Assembly: GCF_038502225.1 (NCBI RefSeq)
Contig: NC_091300.1
Location: 50,459,668 to 50,523,667, forward strand
Direction of reading: 5' to 3'
Length of the DNA: 64,000 nucleotides
From: Cherax quadricarinatus
Lineage: Eukaryota > Arthropoda > Malacostraca > Decapoda > Parastacidae
Positions 9,321-19,450 of this stretch are shown here, in pieces. The position numbers and the translations under genes were made by a program. Positions within the stretch are counted from its first letter, which is position 1. The number at the start of each line of letters is the position of its first letter. Under the pieces are notes generated by a model. That model did no database searches. It had not been told where the DNA came from and saw only the letters and a program-made list of their open reading frames with translations.

Positions 9321-9359
9321 TCGACTGAAGAAGCCTACTGTGTAGGCGAAACGTTTCGA
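9321..9359 (+). ncRNA. Hammerhead ribozyme, F1 array, plus arm
   Basis: Stem I UCGA 9321-9324 with UCGA 9356-9359; CUGAAGA core, extra A, 6-bp stem II, GAAAC-GUU. Confidence 0.7.
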
Positions 9360-9564
9360 AATAAAGATACCTAACTGTTGCATATGTGTCTTACCTAACA
9401 ATCTGTCGGTATTTTATACCATTTTAATGTTCATTCTGTCAGACACTGCAACACAAGGGTATCTTGGTACAGACCATCAACTTCGACAACCTCTACTAGT
9501 GAGAACGGCTGGGTTTGAGAGGGACCTGCCCTCCCAAAGCAACCTACGTCTCACCTCCTGGCAC

Positions 9565-9572
9565 TATATAAG
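9565..9572 (+). promoter_or_regulatory. TATA-like box in F1 unit
   Basis: TATATAAG, conserved in nearly all F1 units (for example near 1140 and 1543) and at the equivalent place in F2 (16667-16674). It lies about 160 bases before the hammerhead. A promoter role is inference from position and conservation between two otherwise diverged families. Confidence 0.4.
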
Positions 9573-9723
9573 GCTCCATCCTGTCACTTCAACTTCATAT
9601 TGTTTCAGACAACGGAACAATGCTCTTCTCCAGACTGAGGGACTGACCACCTCAAAACTTTAAGGGTGATGGACTGATTACATCGTCTTCAAGTATCTTC
9701 TGCTTCTATCAACTTTTCTGTAC

Positions 9724-9762
9724 TCGACTGAAGAAGCCTACTGTGTAGGCGAAACGTTTCGA
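9724..9762 (+). ncRNA. Hammerhead ribozyme, F1 array, plus arm
   Basis: Stem I UCGA 9724-9727 with UCGA 9759-9762; same core as its neighbours. The downstream AATAAAG begins four bases later. Confidence 0.7.
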
Positions 9763-9951
9763 AATAAAGATACCTAACTGTTGCGTATGTGTCTTACCTA
9801 ACAATCTGTCGGTATTTTATACCATTTTAATGTTCATTCAGCACAAGTTAGTCAGGTACAACTCACACCCACCCACACCCACTCATGTATTTATCCAACC
9901 TATTTTTAAAACTACACAACGTCTTAGCGTCTATGACGGTACTCAGGAGTT

Positions 9952-10384
9952 TGTTCTACTCATCCACAACTCTATTAAAAAAACAGTGCTTTCCTATTTC
10001 CTTCCTGAATCTGAATTTTTTCAATTTAAAATCATTGCTGCGAGCCCTGTCTATGTTAGATATTTTTAGCACGCTATTTACATCCCCTTTATTAATTCCT
10101 GTTTTCCATTTATACACCTCAATCTTATCATCCCTAATTCTACGCCTTTCTAGAGAGTGCAGATTCAGGGCTCTCAGCCTATCCTTATAGGGAAGATTTC
10201 TGATACATGGGATCAACTTTGTCATCCTCCTTTGTATGTTGTCCAGTGCATTTATATCTATTCTGTAATACGGTGACCAGAACAGAGCAGCATAATCTAA
10301 ATGATGCCTAACCAAAGATATATAGAGCTGAAGAACAACCTGAGGACTTTTATTATTTATACTTCTTGTTATGAAGCCAAGGTG
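9952..10384 (-). pseudogene. CR1-B ORF2 C-terminal fragment
   Basis: The minus strand encodes the end of a CR1 ORF2: SPQVVLQLYISLVRHHLDYAALFWSPYYR, NIQRRMTKLIPCIRNLPY, LHSLERRRIRD, then FRFRKEIGKHCFFNRVVDE. RT catalytic motifs and endonuclease are absent. This block is the conserved C-terminal domain found in all the CR1 copies here. Confidence 0.75.
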
Positions 10385-10444
10385 GTGACCTGTATTTAAC
10401 TCTGTGAGGACGTGTTTTGTGTGCTCTCTGTGAATCTGAACAAG

Positions 10445-11268
10445 ATGTCCTCTCTTGAGCAACTCTACCAGCAGCTAAAGGAAGAACTGAGGGTGGCTAC
10501 TCTTGAGATACAGCGACTGACTGAGGAAAACAAGAAGATTCGTAGTAATCCTCCTGTTGAGAATCCTCAAGCCAAGAAAGGAACCTGAACAGTGGCTGGA
10601 AAGCAAGGGACAAAGTTAAGGATCAAGAGGACAGATTGAGAGGTAGAATCAACGAAGATCCAGGAAACTGCTGTGGAAACATCGAACCCATTCTCCATGC
10701 TACCCGATGAATGTGAGTCGACTACTAGGAACATCACGACGAACGACGCCAAGGAAGGTAAAAGCATTGTTGTTGTTGGGGATAGCCAAGTTAGGTATAT
10801 GGATAGGGCCTTCTGCTTGAAGGATAGGAGTAGGAGATAGAGGGTTTGCTTTCCTGGGGCTGGGATGGAGGATATTGTTAGACGGCTTGACAACATCATG
10901 ATTGGTTATGGGATCAATCCAATTATCTGCCTCAGTGCTGGAGGCAATGATGTAGGCAAGCATAGAAGTGAGGATTTAGTTAGAATGTACAGGAGAGCAA
11001 TAGACATAATTAAGAAGAAGGGGGGCGCACTGTTGTATGTGGCATTTTGCCAAGAAGCGGTGTTGGAAATGAATGGTTATCCAGAGCAATTGGTATAAAT
11101 TGTTGGCTGGACAAGCACTGTAAGGATAATGCAGTACCATTCATTGACAACTGGGACCACTTCTACGGTAGAAATGACATGTATGCCAGGGATGAGGTTC
11201 ATTTATCTAGGGCAGGTGTGGGTTTTCTTGCTAGCTCAGTTGAGGGGGTGGTTAGGACTTTAAACTAG
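10445..11268 (+). pseudogene. CR1-C ORF1: coiled coil and SGNH esterase-like domain, frameshifted
   Basis: Starts at ATG 10445 with a leucine/glutamate-rich stretch (MSSLEQLYQQLKEEL), likely a short coiled coil. After frameshifts come VVVGDSQVRYMD (GDS motif with the catalytic serine), CLSAGGNDV (GxND block), a shift near 11090, then IDNWDHFYG and DEVHLSRAG (the D-x-x-H block of SGNH hydrolases). An esterase domain in ORF1 is known for CR1-type LINEs. At least three frame changes or stops, including a stop after KDRSR, make this copy dead. Catalytic residues Ser, Asn and His are all still readable. Confidence 0.75.
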
Positions 11269-12671
11269 GATTAGTTAGAAGTATGGGCTTGGAAATGGAG
11301 AATAATGAGTATGAATATATTGACTTAGGCTTTGATATTATGAATCTTAATAATAACAGTCATGGAGTAACACAGGGTAATGATAATTACAGAATTTGTG
11401 TAAAAAAAAGCAAAGGTGAATAGGAAAAAGGTGCAGAAGAAAAAACATATAACTGTATTTTATACTAACAGTCGAAGTGCAAGAAATAAGATTAATGAAT
11501 TACGTTTGGTAGCATGTGCTGGGAACTTTGATATCATTGCATTAACTGAAACGTGGTATGATTTAAAGAGTCGGGATATGACTGCTGAGTGTTAAATTCA
11601 AGGGTTTAAGTTGTTCAATGTGGATAGATCTAATGGGAAGGAGGAGTAGCGGTATACGTACAAGAAAATATAAATTGTTGGGCAAAAAAAGGTATAAAAA
11701 TAGATGGAGCAGTAACAGAGTCTGTTTGGGTAGAGTTCGTGGAGGGTCAAGAAAAGCTAATTCTAGGTGTAATATACCGACCTCCAGGCTTGGATCACGA
11801 TAGAGGGAGACTTCTTTGGAACGAAATTGTTAGGGCTTCTGAACAAAGTAACGTAGTGATAGTAGGGGATTTTAACTTTAGTCAAATTGACTGGACTTCT
11901 TTGGCCGGTAATCTGGAGTCCAGTGACTTTATGGAAGTATTTCAGGACTGTTTTCTGAAGCAGTGTGTAACAGAGCCTAACAAAGGTAATAATTTGCTCT
12001 ACCTAGTTTTGTCAAATAAGGAAACACTCTTAAATACTCTGGAGATCGCTGAAAAGCTTGGTGCTAGTGACCACAAATCCATTACTTTTAGCATTAGTTG
12101 GGAATGCAAGAATAATGATAATACGGTAAAAGTCCTTGATTTTAGTTCTGCAGATTATAATTTACTTAGGGAACTCCTGTCTAATCTAGATTGGTTTAAT
12201 CTAGCTAATAATTTTACTGATGATCATACTCACTATTACGAAAGGATCTGCGATTATGAATTTTTTCTTAATAATGTACAACGAGCTCAGGGTATATATA
12301 TTCCCCAAAGAGATATTAGGTCAAATAATAAAGACCCCAAATGGGTTAACAGGAGGCTAAAACATTTACTAGGAGAGAAAAGGGAAATTTATAGGCGCAT
12401 CAAAAGAGGAGAGATTAACCTTATTGACCAATATGTTTAGTTAAAATGAGAAGGAAAAAAGAGGATTAGTGAAGCTAAACGTGACTATGAAATTAAAGTT
12501 GCTAATGAATCAAAGACTAATCCAAAAGCATTCTTTCAAGTGTACAGGACGATGGTTAAGGAAAAAATAGAACCTCTGAAAATTGGGAATGGATAGCTGA
12601 CGGATAACGAGCTGGAAATGTGTTCTCTATTTAATGACTATTTTTTGTCAGTCTTTACTCAAGAAGACCTT

Positions 12672-12955
12672 TACCTGGAGTTTATCTGGAGAGGGTTTTG
12701 GGAGTCAACGCCCCCGCGGCCCGGTCTGAGACCAGGCCTCATTGTGGATCAGGGTCTGATCAACCAGGCTGTTACAGCCCGGTTGGTCAGGTACTGACTT
12801 TAGGTGTTTGTCCAGTGCCTTCTTGAAGACAGTCAGGGGTCTATTGGTAATTCCCCTTACGTATGCTGGGAGGCAATTGAACAGTTTTGGGCCCCGGACA
12901 CTTATTGTGTTGTCTCTCAGTGTACTCGTGGCGCCCCTGCTTTTCATCGTTAATG
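12672..12955 (-). mobile_element. LINE 3'-end fragment inserted in CR1-C
   Basis: A minus-strand piece related to 34650-34985, containing cctggagagggttt, gcccccgcggcc and the RGPKLFNCLPAYVRGITNRPLTVFKKALDKHL block, which is the C-terminus of a LINE RT plus its 3' UTR. It interrupts the CR1-C frame between EDLY and NEIPEINNY. Confidence 0.7.
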
Positions 12956-13988
12956 AGATTCCAGAAATTAACAATTATTCACTTTCTGAAGAATTCATAT
13001 TAGCGAATATTACTGTCACGAGGGACATGGTTATCAGACCGGTAGATAAATTGAAACAAAATAAGTCCCCGAGACCCGACGAGTTGTTTTCCAGGGTACT
13101 TAAAGAATGCAAGATGGAACTTAGTCAGCCATTAACGAGCGTGTTTAATGCGCCCATTTTAACTGGTCTTGTGCCAGAGATGTGGAAGATGGTTAATGTA
13201 GTTCCTATATTCAAATCAGGGGATAGGTTCATTCCATCAGATTACCGTCCAACCAATAGAAAGCAGAGAGTTTCCATTAATGGGGTCAAATCTGAATAGG
13301 GATTAGTCACTAGTGACGTTCCACAAGGATCGGTTTTAGGCCCTCTTTATTTCGTAATTTACATTAATGACCTTGATGAAGGAATTAAAAGTAACATGAA
13401 CAAATTTGCTGATGATGCGATTCATCATACGATTCATACTGAAGAGCATACCAATGAACTCCAGGAGGATTTGAACAAATTAATGTCTTGGTCTGAAAAG
13501 TGGCAGATGAGGATCAATGTGGATAAGTGTAAGGTACTCTTCCTTGGTAATGAAAATAACTCTTGTAGCTATAAACTAGGTGAAATAGAGCTTGATCATA
13601 CAGTATGTAAAAAAGACTTGGGAGTCATGGTAAGCAGAAATCTAAAGCCAAGACAGCAGTGCCTAAGTGTGCAGAACAAGGCTAATGGATTACTGGGATT
13701 TATTTCAAGACGTGCAAGTAAAAGAAGTCCTAAAGTTATTTTACAGCTTTATACATTACTAGTGAGGCCTGATTTGGATTATGCCGCTCACTTTTGATTT
13801 CCTTACTACAGGATGGATATAGACTCATTAGGGAACATACATTGAAAATGACTAAAAGGATTTACTGTGTAAAGAATCTGTCGTATGAAGATAGACTTAG
13901 AGCTTTTGTTCTTTGAATCTCCACTCTCTGGAGACATGTAGAATGACGGGAGATGTCATTGAGGTATATGAGTGGATGACGGGCGTAA

Positions 13989-14317
13989 ACAAAGGTGATA
14001 TTGTTAGGTAAGACACATATGCAACAGTTAGGTATCTTTATTTCGAAACGTTTCGCCTACACAGTAGGCTTTTCAGTATTGTTTCAGAAATGCTCTTCTC
14101 CAGACTGAGGGACTGACCACCTCAAAACTTTAAGGGTGATGGACTGATTACATCGTCTTCAAGTATCTTCTGCTTCTATCAACTTTTCTGTACTCGACTG
14201 AAGAAGCCTACTGTGTAGGCGAAACGTTTCGAAATAAAGATACCTAACTGTTGCATATGTGTCTTACCTAACAATCTGTCGGTATTTTATACCATTTTAA
14301 TGTACAAAGGTGATATT
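13989..14317. mobile_element. F1 fold-back insertion in CR1-C, 14-bp TSD
   Basis: The TSD acaaaggtgatatt lies at 13989-14002 and 14304-14317. The 301-base insert has a short minus part (14003 to about 14080) and a plus part (to 14303). Removing it and one TSD copy restores the reading NKGDINEVLRVSNQ, which confirms the insertion. Confidence 0.85.
14204..14232 (+). ncRNA. Hammerhead ribozyme, F1 insertion in CR1-C
   Basis: UCGA at 14204-14207, C3 at 14208, stem I 3' strand UCGA at 14229-14232. Core and stem II match the F1 consensus. The minus-strand partner at 14043-14080 keeps GAAAC and stem II but has lost part of the core and stem I. Confidence 0.7.
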
Positions 14318-14655
14318 AATGAAGTACTGAGGGTGTCGAACCAGGATAGAACCAGAAATAATGGATTTAAGTCGGACAAATTTAGATTTAGAAAGTACAT
14401 AGGTAAGTACTGGTTTTCGAACAGAGTGGTGGATGTGTGGAATGGTCTTCCGAGTAGCGTGATCGAGGCTAGGACCTTGGGCAGCTTTAAAAAGAGCTTG
14501 GACAAATATATGAGTGGGAGGGGCAGTGTTTGATTGGTGTCGTGGGTATGGGAGTTAATTCTTGTGGAGTTTTGGGCAGGGGTGGTTTTGATAAGGACCT
14601 GCCTTGTATGGGCCAGTAGGCCTTCTCAGTGTTCCTCCATTCTTATGTTCTTATA

Positions 14656-14964
14656 CTGTTAGCTTCATTGCAAACACTAATGCACTGTTGTCTTAGTTTT
14701 AGATTACTGCTAACCAGAACTCCTAAATCCTTTTCGCAATCCGTAATATTAAGATACACATTATTTAGTTTATATGTGGCATGGTTATTTTCCTGTCCAA
14801 CATTTAGAACTTTGCATTTGTCTATATTAAACTGCATTTGCCACTTTCTGACTCTGCATCAGTCTATTCAAATCATCCTGGAGTGCTCTAATGTCCTCAT
14901 AGAATGAATTGGATGGCCTATTTTGGTGTCAACAGCAAATTTGCTTATGTCGCTGTTTATTCCA
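14656..14964 (-). pseudogene. CR1-D ORF2 fragment after the F2 insertion
   Basis: The minus strand encodes MQFNIDKCKVLNVGQENNHATYKLNNVYLNITDCEKDLGVLVSSNLKLRQQCISVCNEAN, the segment that follows RT motif C in CR1. The upstream part lies beyond the F2 array at 16887 and higher. The C-terminal end of the protein is missing. Confidence 0.75.
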
Positions 14965-15051
14965 TCATCTATATCGTTTGTGATGAATGGTTTGAAAAAC
15001 CGACATGTTGAAGATTGAGACACTTATGCAGCATATGGGAATCTTTATTCA

Positions 15052-15086
15052 GGAAACGTTTCGCCACGCAGTGGCTTCATCAGTCC
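15052..15086 (-). ncRNA. Hammerhead ribozyme, F2 unit
   Basis: Minus strand: stem I GGA/UCC, canonical core CUGAUGA, an extra A, stem II GCCAC/GUGGC with UGC loop, GAAAC-GUU. This is the closest match to the textbook core among the families here. Confidence 0.75.
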
Positions 15087-15429
15087 AATACAAAGAGGAA
15101 GGCGTAAGGAGAGGAGGAGAATGAGGTAATCAGTCCCTCAACCTGGAGTCGATGTGTTCAGTCCATCAATCTTGTAGAATGTACAGCATAGGGCCGTAGA
15201 CGTGGCTTATATACTGTAGTGAGGTGACGTGAAGCAGTTGGAGGCGGGGTCATAGTGGTACCATCCACTAGTCGAAGTAGGTCTTCGTCCAAAGGTTGAA
15301 CAAGTGTTGAAGAATTCTTTGTAACAAGATCCCATGATGCTGCTGTGTCTGACAGTTGTGATGAATGGTTTGAAAAACCGACATGTTGAAGATTGAGACA
15401 CTTATGCAGCATATGGGAATCTTTATTCA

Positions 15430-15464
15430 GGAAACGTTTCGCCACGCAGTGGCTTCATCAGTCC
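15430..15464 (-). ncRNA. Hammerhead ribozyme, F2 unit
   Basis: Identical to 15052-15086 at a 378-base spacing. Confidence 0.75.
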
Positions 15465-15807
15465 AATACAAAGAGGAAGGCGTAAGGAGAGGAGGAGAAT
15501 GAGGTAATCAGTCCCTCAACCTGGAGTCGATGTGTTCAGTCCATCAATCTTGTAGAATGTACAGCATAGGGCCGTAGACGTGGCTTATATACTGTAGTGA
15601 GGTGACGTGAAGCAGTTGGAGGCGGGGTCATAGTGGTACCATCCACTAGTCGAAGTAGGTCTTCGTCCAAAGGTTGAACAAGTGTTGAAGAATTCTTTGT
15701 AACAAGATCCCATGATGCTGCTGTGTCTGACAGTTGTGATGAATGGTTTGAAAAACCGACATGTTGAAGATTGAGACACTTATGCAGCATATGGGAATCT
15801 TTATTCA

Positions 15808-15842
15808 GGAAACGTTTCGCCACGCAGTGGCTTCATCAGTCC
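15808..15842 (-). ncRNA. Hammerhead ribozyme, F2 unit
   Basis: Identical to 15052-15086, two units on. Confidence 0.75.
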
Positions 15843-16185
15843 AATACAAAGAGGAAGGCGTAAGGAGAGGAGGAGAATGAGGTAATCAGTCCCTCAACCT
15901 GGAGTCGATGTGTTCAGTCCATCAATCTTGTAGAATGTACAGCATAGGGCCGTAGACGTGGCTTATATACTGTAGTGAGGTGACGTGAAGCAGTTGGAGG
16001 CGGGGTCATAGTGGTACCATCCACTAGTCGAAGTAGGTCTTCGTCCAAAGGTTGAACAAGTGTTGAAGAATTCTTTGTAACAAGATCCCATGATGCTGCT
16101 GTGTCTGACAGTTGTGATGAATGGTTTGAAAAACCGACATGTTGAAGATTGAGACACTTATGCAGCATATGGGAATCTTTATTCA

Positions 16186-16220
16186 GGAAACGTTTCGCCA
16201 CGCAGTGGCTTCATCAGTCC
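16186..16220 (-). ncRNA. Hammerhead ribozyme, F2 unit
   Basis: Identical to 15052-15086, three units on; the last minus-strand copy before the inversion. Confidence 0.75.
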
Positions 16221-16415
16221 AATACAAAGAGGAAGGCGTAAGGAGAGGAGGAGAATGAGGTAATCAGTCCCTCAACCTGGAGTCGATGTATATAAGCCAC
16301 GTCTACGGCCCTATGCTGTACATTCTACAAGATTGATGGACTGAACACATCGACTCCAGGTTGAGGGACTGATTACCTCATTCTCCTCCTCTCCTTACGC
16401 CTTCCTCTTTGTATT

Positions 16416-16450
16416 GGACTGATGAAGCCACTGCGTGGCGAAACGTTTCC
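16416..16450 (+). ncRNA. Hammerhead ribozyme, F2 plus arm
   Basis: GGA 16416-16418, core CUGAUGA 16419-16425, extra A 16426, stem II 16427-16431/16435-16439, GAAA 16440-16443, cleavage predicted after U16447, UCC 16448-16450. Confidence 0.75.
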
Positions 16451-16666
16451 TGAATAAAGATTCCCATATGCTGCATAAGTGTCTCAATCTTCAACATGTC
16501 GGTTTTTCAAACCATTCATCACAACTGTCAGACACAGCAGCATCATGGGATCTTGTTACAAAGAATTCTTCAACACTTGTTCAACCTTTGGACGAAGACC
16601 TACTTCGACTAGTGGATGGTACCACTATGACCCCGCCTCCAACTGCTTCACGTCACCTCACTACAG

Positions 16667-16674
16667 TATATAAG
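16667..16674 (+). promoter_or_regulatory. TATA-like box in F2 unit
   Basis: TATATAAG 127 bases before the hammerhead, matching the box in F1. Promoter function is inferred. Confidence 0.4.
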
Positions 16675-16793
16675 CCACGTCTACGGCCCTATGCTGTACA
16701 TTCTACAAGATTGATGGACTGAACACATCGACTCCAGGTTGAGGGACTGATTACCTCATTCTCCTCCTCTCCTTACGCCTTCCTCTTTGTATT

Positions 16794-16828
16794 GGACTGA
16801 TGAAGCCACTGCGTGGCGAAACGTTTCC
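16794..16828 (+). ncRNA. Hammerhead ribozyme, F2 plus arm
   Basis: Same as 16416-16450; C3 is 16797. The insertion ends about 43 bases later. Confidence 0.75.
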
Positions 16829-16886
16829 TGAATAAAGATTCCCATATGCTGCATAAGTGTCTCAATCTTCTTCATCTATATCGTTT

Positions 16887-18700
16887 ATGTAGATTGTGAA
16901 CAACAAGGGGCCAACACTAACCCCTGAAGTCCATATATACAATATCATATTCAATACCATGATCTACCTCCTCAAATACCTTAGTGAAGAAAGTTAGTAA
17001 ATTAACGAGACAGGAACGCCCCTTTATAAAATCGTGCTGAGATTCTTTAAACAATTTATGCCTTTTGAGATTGCTACGAATTGCTTCGGTAATTATTGAT
17101 TCCATAAATTTTCCCACTATGGAGGTAAGGCTTATTGGTCTATAGTTCGAAGCCAAGGACCTGTCACCTACCTTGTAAATAGGTATTACATTTGCCATTT
17201 TCCATTTATCAGGCACTATGCCAGTTTGCAGTGATATGTTGAAAAGATTAGCCAAAGGTATGCTATGTTCCTCTTTACACTCCTTTAACACTCTTGCAAA
17301 CAGTTCATCAGGGCCTGGGGAATTGTTAGGTTTTAATTTCTCTATTTGTCTGAGAACCATATCACTAGTTACTGCAATCGTGCATTGTTTATCATCGTTC
17401 TATTCTACATAATCTATTATTATTGGAATTTCGCTAGTATTTTCCTGGGTAAAAACTGAGAGGAAGTAAGTATTGAAAATTTCACACATATCCTTATCAC
17501 TGTCAGTGATCTGACCTGAGTTAAGTGGGCCTGTCTTGTCCCTAATCTTACTTCTAGATGAATGGTTCAAAGAACCGACATGTTGTTAATTTAGACACAT
17601 GTGCAACCCAAGAGTTGCACATGTGTCTAATTTAACAATCTTACTTCTGTATAACTGAAAGAATCCTTTTTGGTTAGTCTTCGAATCCCTTGCGACCTTA
17701 GTCTCATAATCCCTTTTTACTTTTCTTATTCCTTTTTTTTATTTCTCTCTTTAATTGAATATATTGATTTCTTAACTGCCCATCCCCTCTTTTGATACGC
17801 CTATATATGCCTCTCTTTTGGCCAATGAGATGTTTTAATCTATTGCTCATCCATTTGGGATCCTTTTTGTTAGATCTAATTTCCCTAATGAGAACAAAAG
17901 TTGTCTGGGCAGCTAGAACTATACTCTGAAAAACATCATATTGGCAACGAAGACCACCTACCTGACCCATAGTCAGGATGTCCCAATTTAGCCCACCCAG
18001 GTAATTTTTCAGTCCCATAAAATCGGCCAAGCAAAAGTCTGGGACAGAGATTTGATTACAGTTATCTGGGTAGTTCCATGATATATTGAAACTAAGTGAT
18101 TTGCGATTGCTTTCCCCAAGCTCATCATTAACTTCAAGATTATTAATTGGTGATTCTTTGTTGGCAAGAACCAAGTCAAGTAGATTGTTTCCTCTAGTTT
18201 GTTCTGTCACAAACTGTTTTAAAAAGCAATCTTGAACTGTATCAAAAAGTTACTAGACTCAAGATTTCCTGTCACATTGTTCAAATCAATTTGTCTAAAG
18301 TTAAAATCTCCCAAAAATGCAATATTTTCATATCTAGATGCCATATGAATTTCGTCCCATAACAGCTTACTACACTCACTATCAAGGTGTGGGGGCCTAT
18401 AAATCACACCCAAAATTAATTTGTCACGACCCTCGAGAAACTGTAGCCAAACAGATTCTGTGTCCGTTGTTTCTGATTTTATATCATGTCTAAGACAGCA
18501 ATTTAAATTTTCTCTGACTTATATCGCCACTCCACCACCCTTCGTGTTGACCCTATCAGTGTGGAATAGTTTATAACCCTGGATGTTACATTCAGAAGGC
18601 ATTTCTCTATCTTTCAGGTTGAACCAGGTCTCTGTTATAGCAATAATATCTATATTACCTACACTTGCAAGTAATCTTAGCTAATCTATCTATTTGCATA
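16887..18700 (-). pseudogene. CR1-D ORF2: endonuclease and N-terminal RT, broken
   Basis: Read on the minus strand. Endonuclease: IAITETWF and GGGVAI (about 18640-18520), GVIYRPPHLDSECSKLLWDEIH, LGDFNFRQIDLNNVTGNLESS and RGNNLLDLVLANKES (18413-18100). Linker: [42 protein letters not shown] start at 17360: [47 protein letters not shown], ending DIVYMDFRG near motif A at 16917. Frameshifts near 18215 and 17700 and a stop near 18530 show decay. The frame is interrupted by the 81-bp hairpin at 17556-17636. Confidence 0.8.
17544..17648. mobile_element. 81-bp minimal hairpin insertion with 12-bp TSD
   Basis: The TSD aatcttacttct lies at 17544-17555 and 17637-17648. The insert 17556-17636 is almost only an inverted repeat: tagacacatgtgcaac (17592-17607) and gttgcacatgtgtcta (17614-17629) flank a short centre, with the outer ttgttaaa arms extending the pairing. 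It contains the 3' terminus of a PLE-type repeat twice, head to head, and no hammerhead. Confidence 0.85.
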
Positions 18701-18783
18701 GTAAACCTTGTGATTATCAAATGGGATACAATACCGACAGGTTGGTAGATAAGACACATAGGCAACATTTAAGTAACTTTATT

Positions 18784-18824
18784 TCGAAACGTTTCGCCTA
18801 CACAGTAGGCTTCTTCAATTGAGT
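18784..18824 (-). ncRNA. Decayed hammerhead, F3 minus unit
   Basis: Keeps stem II GCCUAC/GUAGGC and GAAAC-GUU, but the core reads UUGAAGA and stem I is weakened (CAAUUGAA against UCGA). G8 remains, so position 3 alone is changed. Likely inactive. Confidence 0.45.
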
Positions 18825-19339
18825 ACAGAAAGTAGGCAGGAGCAGTAGAGATGTGTAGACGATGTAATCAGTCCATCACCCTTGAAGTCGTAGATTTGAG
18901 GTTGTCAGTCCCTCAGCCTGGAGAAGTTCTGTTCGAAAGTCTGGAACTAACTGAAGATCAAGCGACAGTGTTGAGACTTTAACATTGTCGGAAGGAGAGG
19001 TGCAGAGTAGTAGTAGTGAGAATTTAGCCACTGGGAGGTCATGTCCCTCTCAGATCAAACAGTTCTCACTTGAAAAAGTTGTCCAAGGTGTTTTCTCTTC
19101 TGTACCAAGATGCCATTGTGTTGCAGTGTCTGACAGAGTGATTATCAAAAGGTATACAATACCGACAGGTTGGTAAATAACAAAAAAAAAGGCACAATAC
19201 CGTGACTGGAACGATTCACAAATAACCCGCACATAGAAGAGAGGAGCTTACGACGACGTTTCGGTCCAACTTGGACCATTTACAAAGTCACACTAACCAG
19301 AAGTGGAGCAGGACGGCTATGTATAGGCAGGAAGAGGTA

Positions 19340-19345
19340 CTGGGG

Positions 19346-19385
<40 letters not shown>

Positions 19386-19450
19386 TAGTAGTAGTAGTAG
19401 TAGTGGTAGTAGTAGTAGTAGTAGTAGTTGTAGTAATAGTGGTAGTAGTG
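19340..19450 (+). repeat. (GTA)n microsatellite
   Basis: About 110 bases of GTA repeats with a few GTG and TTG interruptions, inside the 3' UTR of PLE-B. The long valine or tyrosine runs in its frames are not protein. Confidence 0.9.

Larger units (their letters stand above)
7583..9851. mobile_element. F1 inverted tandem array in CR1-B, 12-bp TSD
   Basis: The TSD agcacaagttag lies at 7583-7594 and 9840-9851. The insert holds about three minus-strand units of 403 bases (7595 to about 8820), then about two and a half plus-strand units. The switch is at 8820, where gcaacag meets tcttctccag. Units differ by only a few bases. Each unit has TATATAAG, a hammerhead and AATAAAG. The right end runs about 60 bases beyond the usual 3' border into the start of a further unit. 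Confidence 0.85.
7552..10384 (-). mobile_element. CR1 LINE copy CR1-B, C-terminal and 3' UTR piece split by an F1 array
   Basis: Minus-strand CR1 sequence at 10384-9852 (end of ORF2 and start of 3' UTR) continues at 7582-7552 (tgctcctcccttaagtg, matching the 3' UTR of CR1-E). The two parts are separated by the F1 array at 7595-9839. Both its 5' end and its octamer tail are missing: CR1-A abuts at 7551 and CR1-C begins at about 10385. Confidence 0.75.
11284..14533 (+). pseudogene. CR1-C ORF2 (endonuclease plus reverse transcriptase), broken
   Basis: The AP-type endonuclease spans about 11450-12350: SRSARNKINELR, IIALTETWYD, LGVIYRPPGLD, VIVGDFNFSQIDW and GASDHKSI. The RT part starts after a foreign insert at 12955: NKSPRPDELFSRVLKECK, MWKMVNVVPIFKSGDR. 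The text then jumps from DYRP straight to NRKQRVSINGVKSE near 13253, so about 110 residues including motif A are deleted. [10 protein letters not shown] and KFADD remain, then the C-terminal domain to 14533. Stops, frameshifts and the F1 insertion add to the damage. Confidence 0.8.
10385..14655 (+). mobile_element. CR1 LINE copy CR1-C, near full length but decayed
   Basis: A plus-strand CR1 with 5' UTR, ORF1, ORF2 and 3' UTR, ending in the octamer-type tail cattcttatgttcttat at 14638-14655. It is interrupted by a reverse-oriented LINE 3' end (about 12672-12955) and an F1 insertion (14003-14303). It abuts CR1-D, which runs the other way. Confidence 0.8.
14965..16886. mobile_element. F2 inverted tandem array in CR1-D, 15-bp TSD
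   Basis: The TSD tcatctatatcgttt lies at 14965-14979 and 16872-16886. The insert has about three and a half minus-strand units of exactly 378 bases (14980 to about 16287), then about one and a half plus-strand units. The switch is at about 16288. The minus units look identical to one another, pointing to recent amplification or gene conversion. Each unit holds TATATAAG, a hammerhead and GAATAAAG. The 95-codon open frames within it repeat with the unit. Confidence 0.9.

Noticed and set aside
929..9663. Recurrent 78-106-codon frames (MFILSDTATQGYLGTD type) as a conserved small protein
   Set aside because: They recur because the F1 units are nearly identical. Some units break the frame by indels (for example near 9067), F2 has no matching protein, and conservation between families is at RNA and promoter-like motifs.
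1298..9762. CRISPR array or prokaryotic element because of evenly spaced repeats
   Set aside because: Repeat units are 378-403 bases without short direct repeats and unique spacers, and the setting is clearly eukaryotic.
15158..16722. 95-codon frames in F2 as genes
   Set aside because: They are identical in identical repeat units, run through the hammerhead and inverted terminus, and have no recognisable domain.
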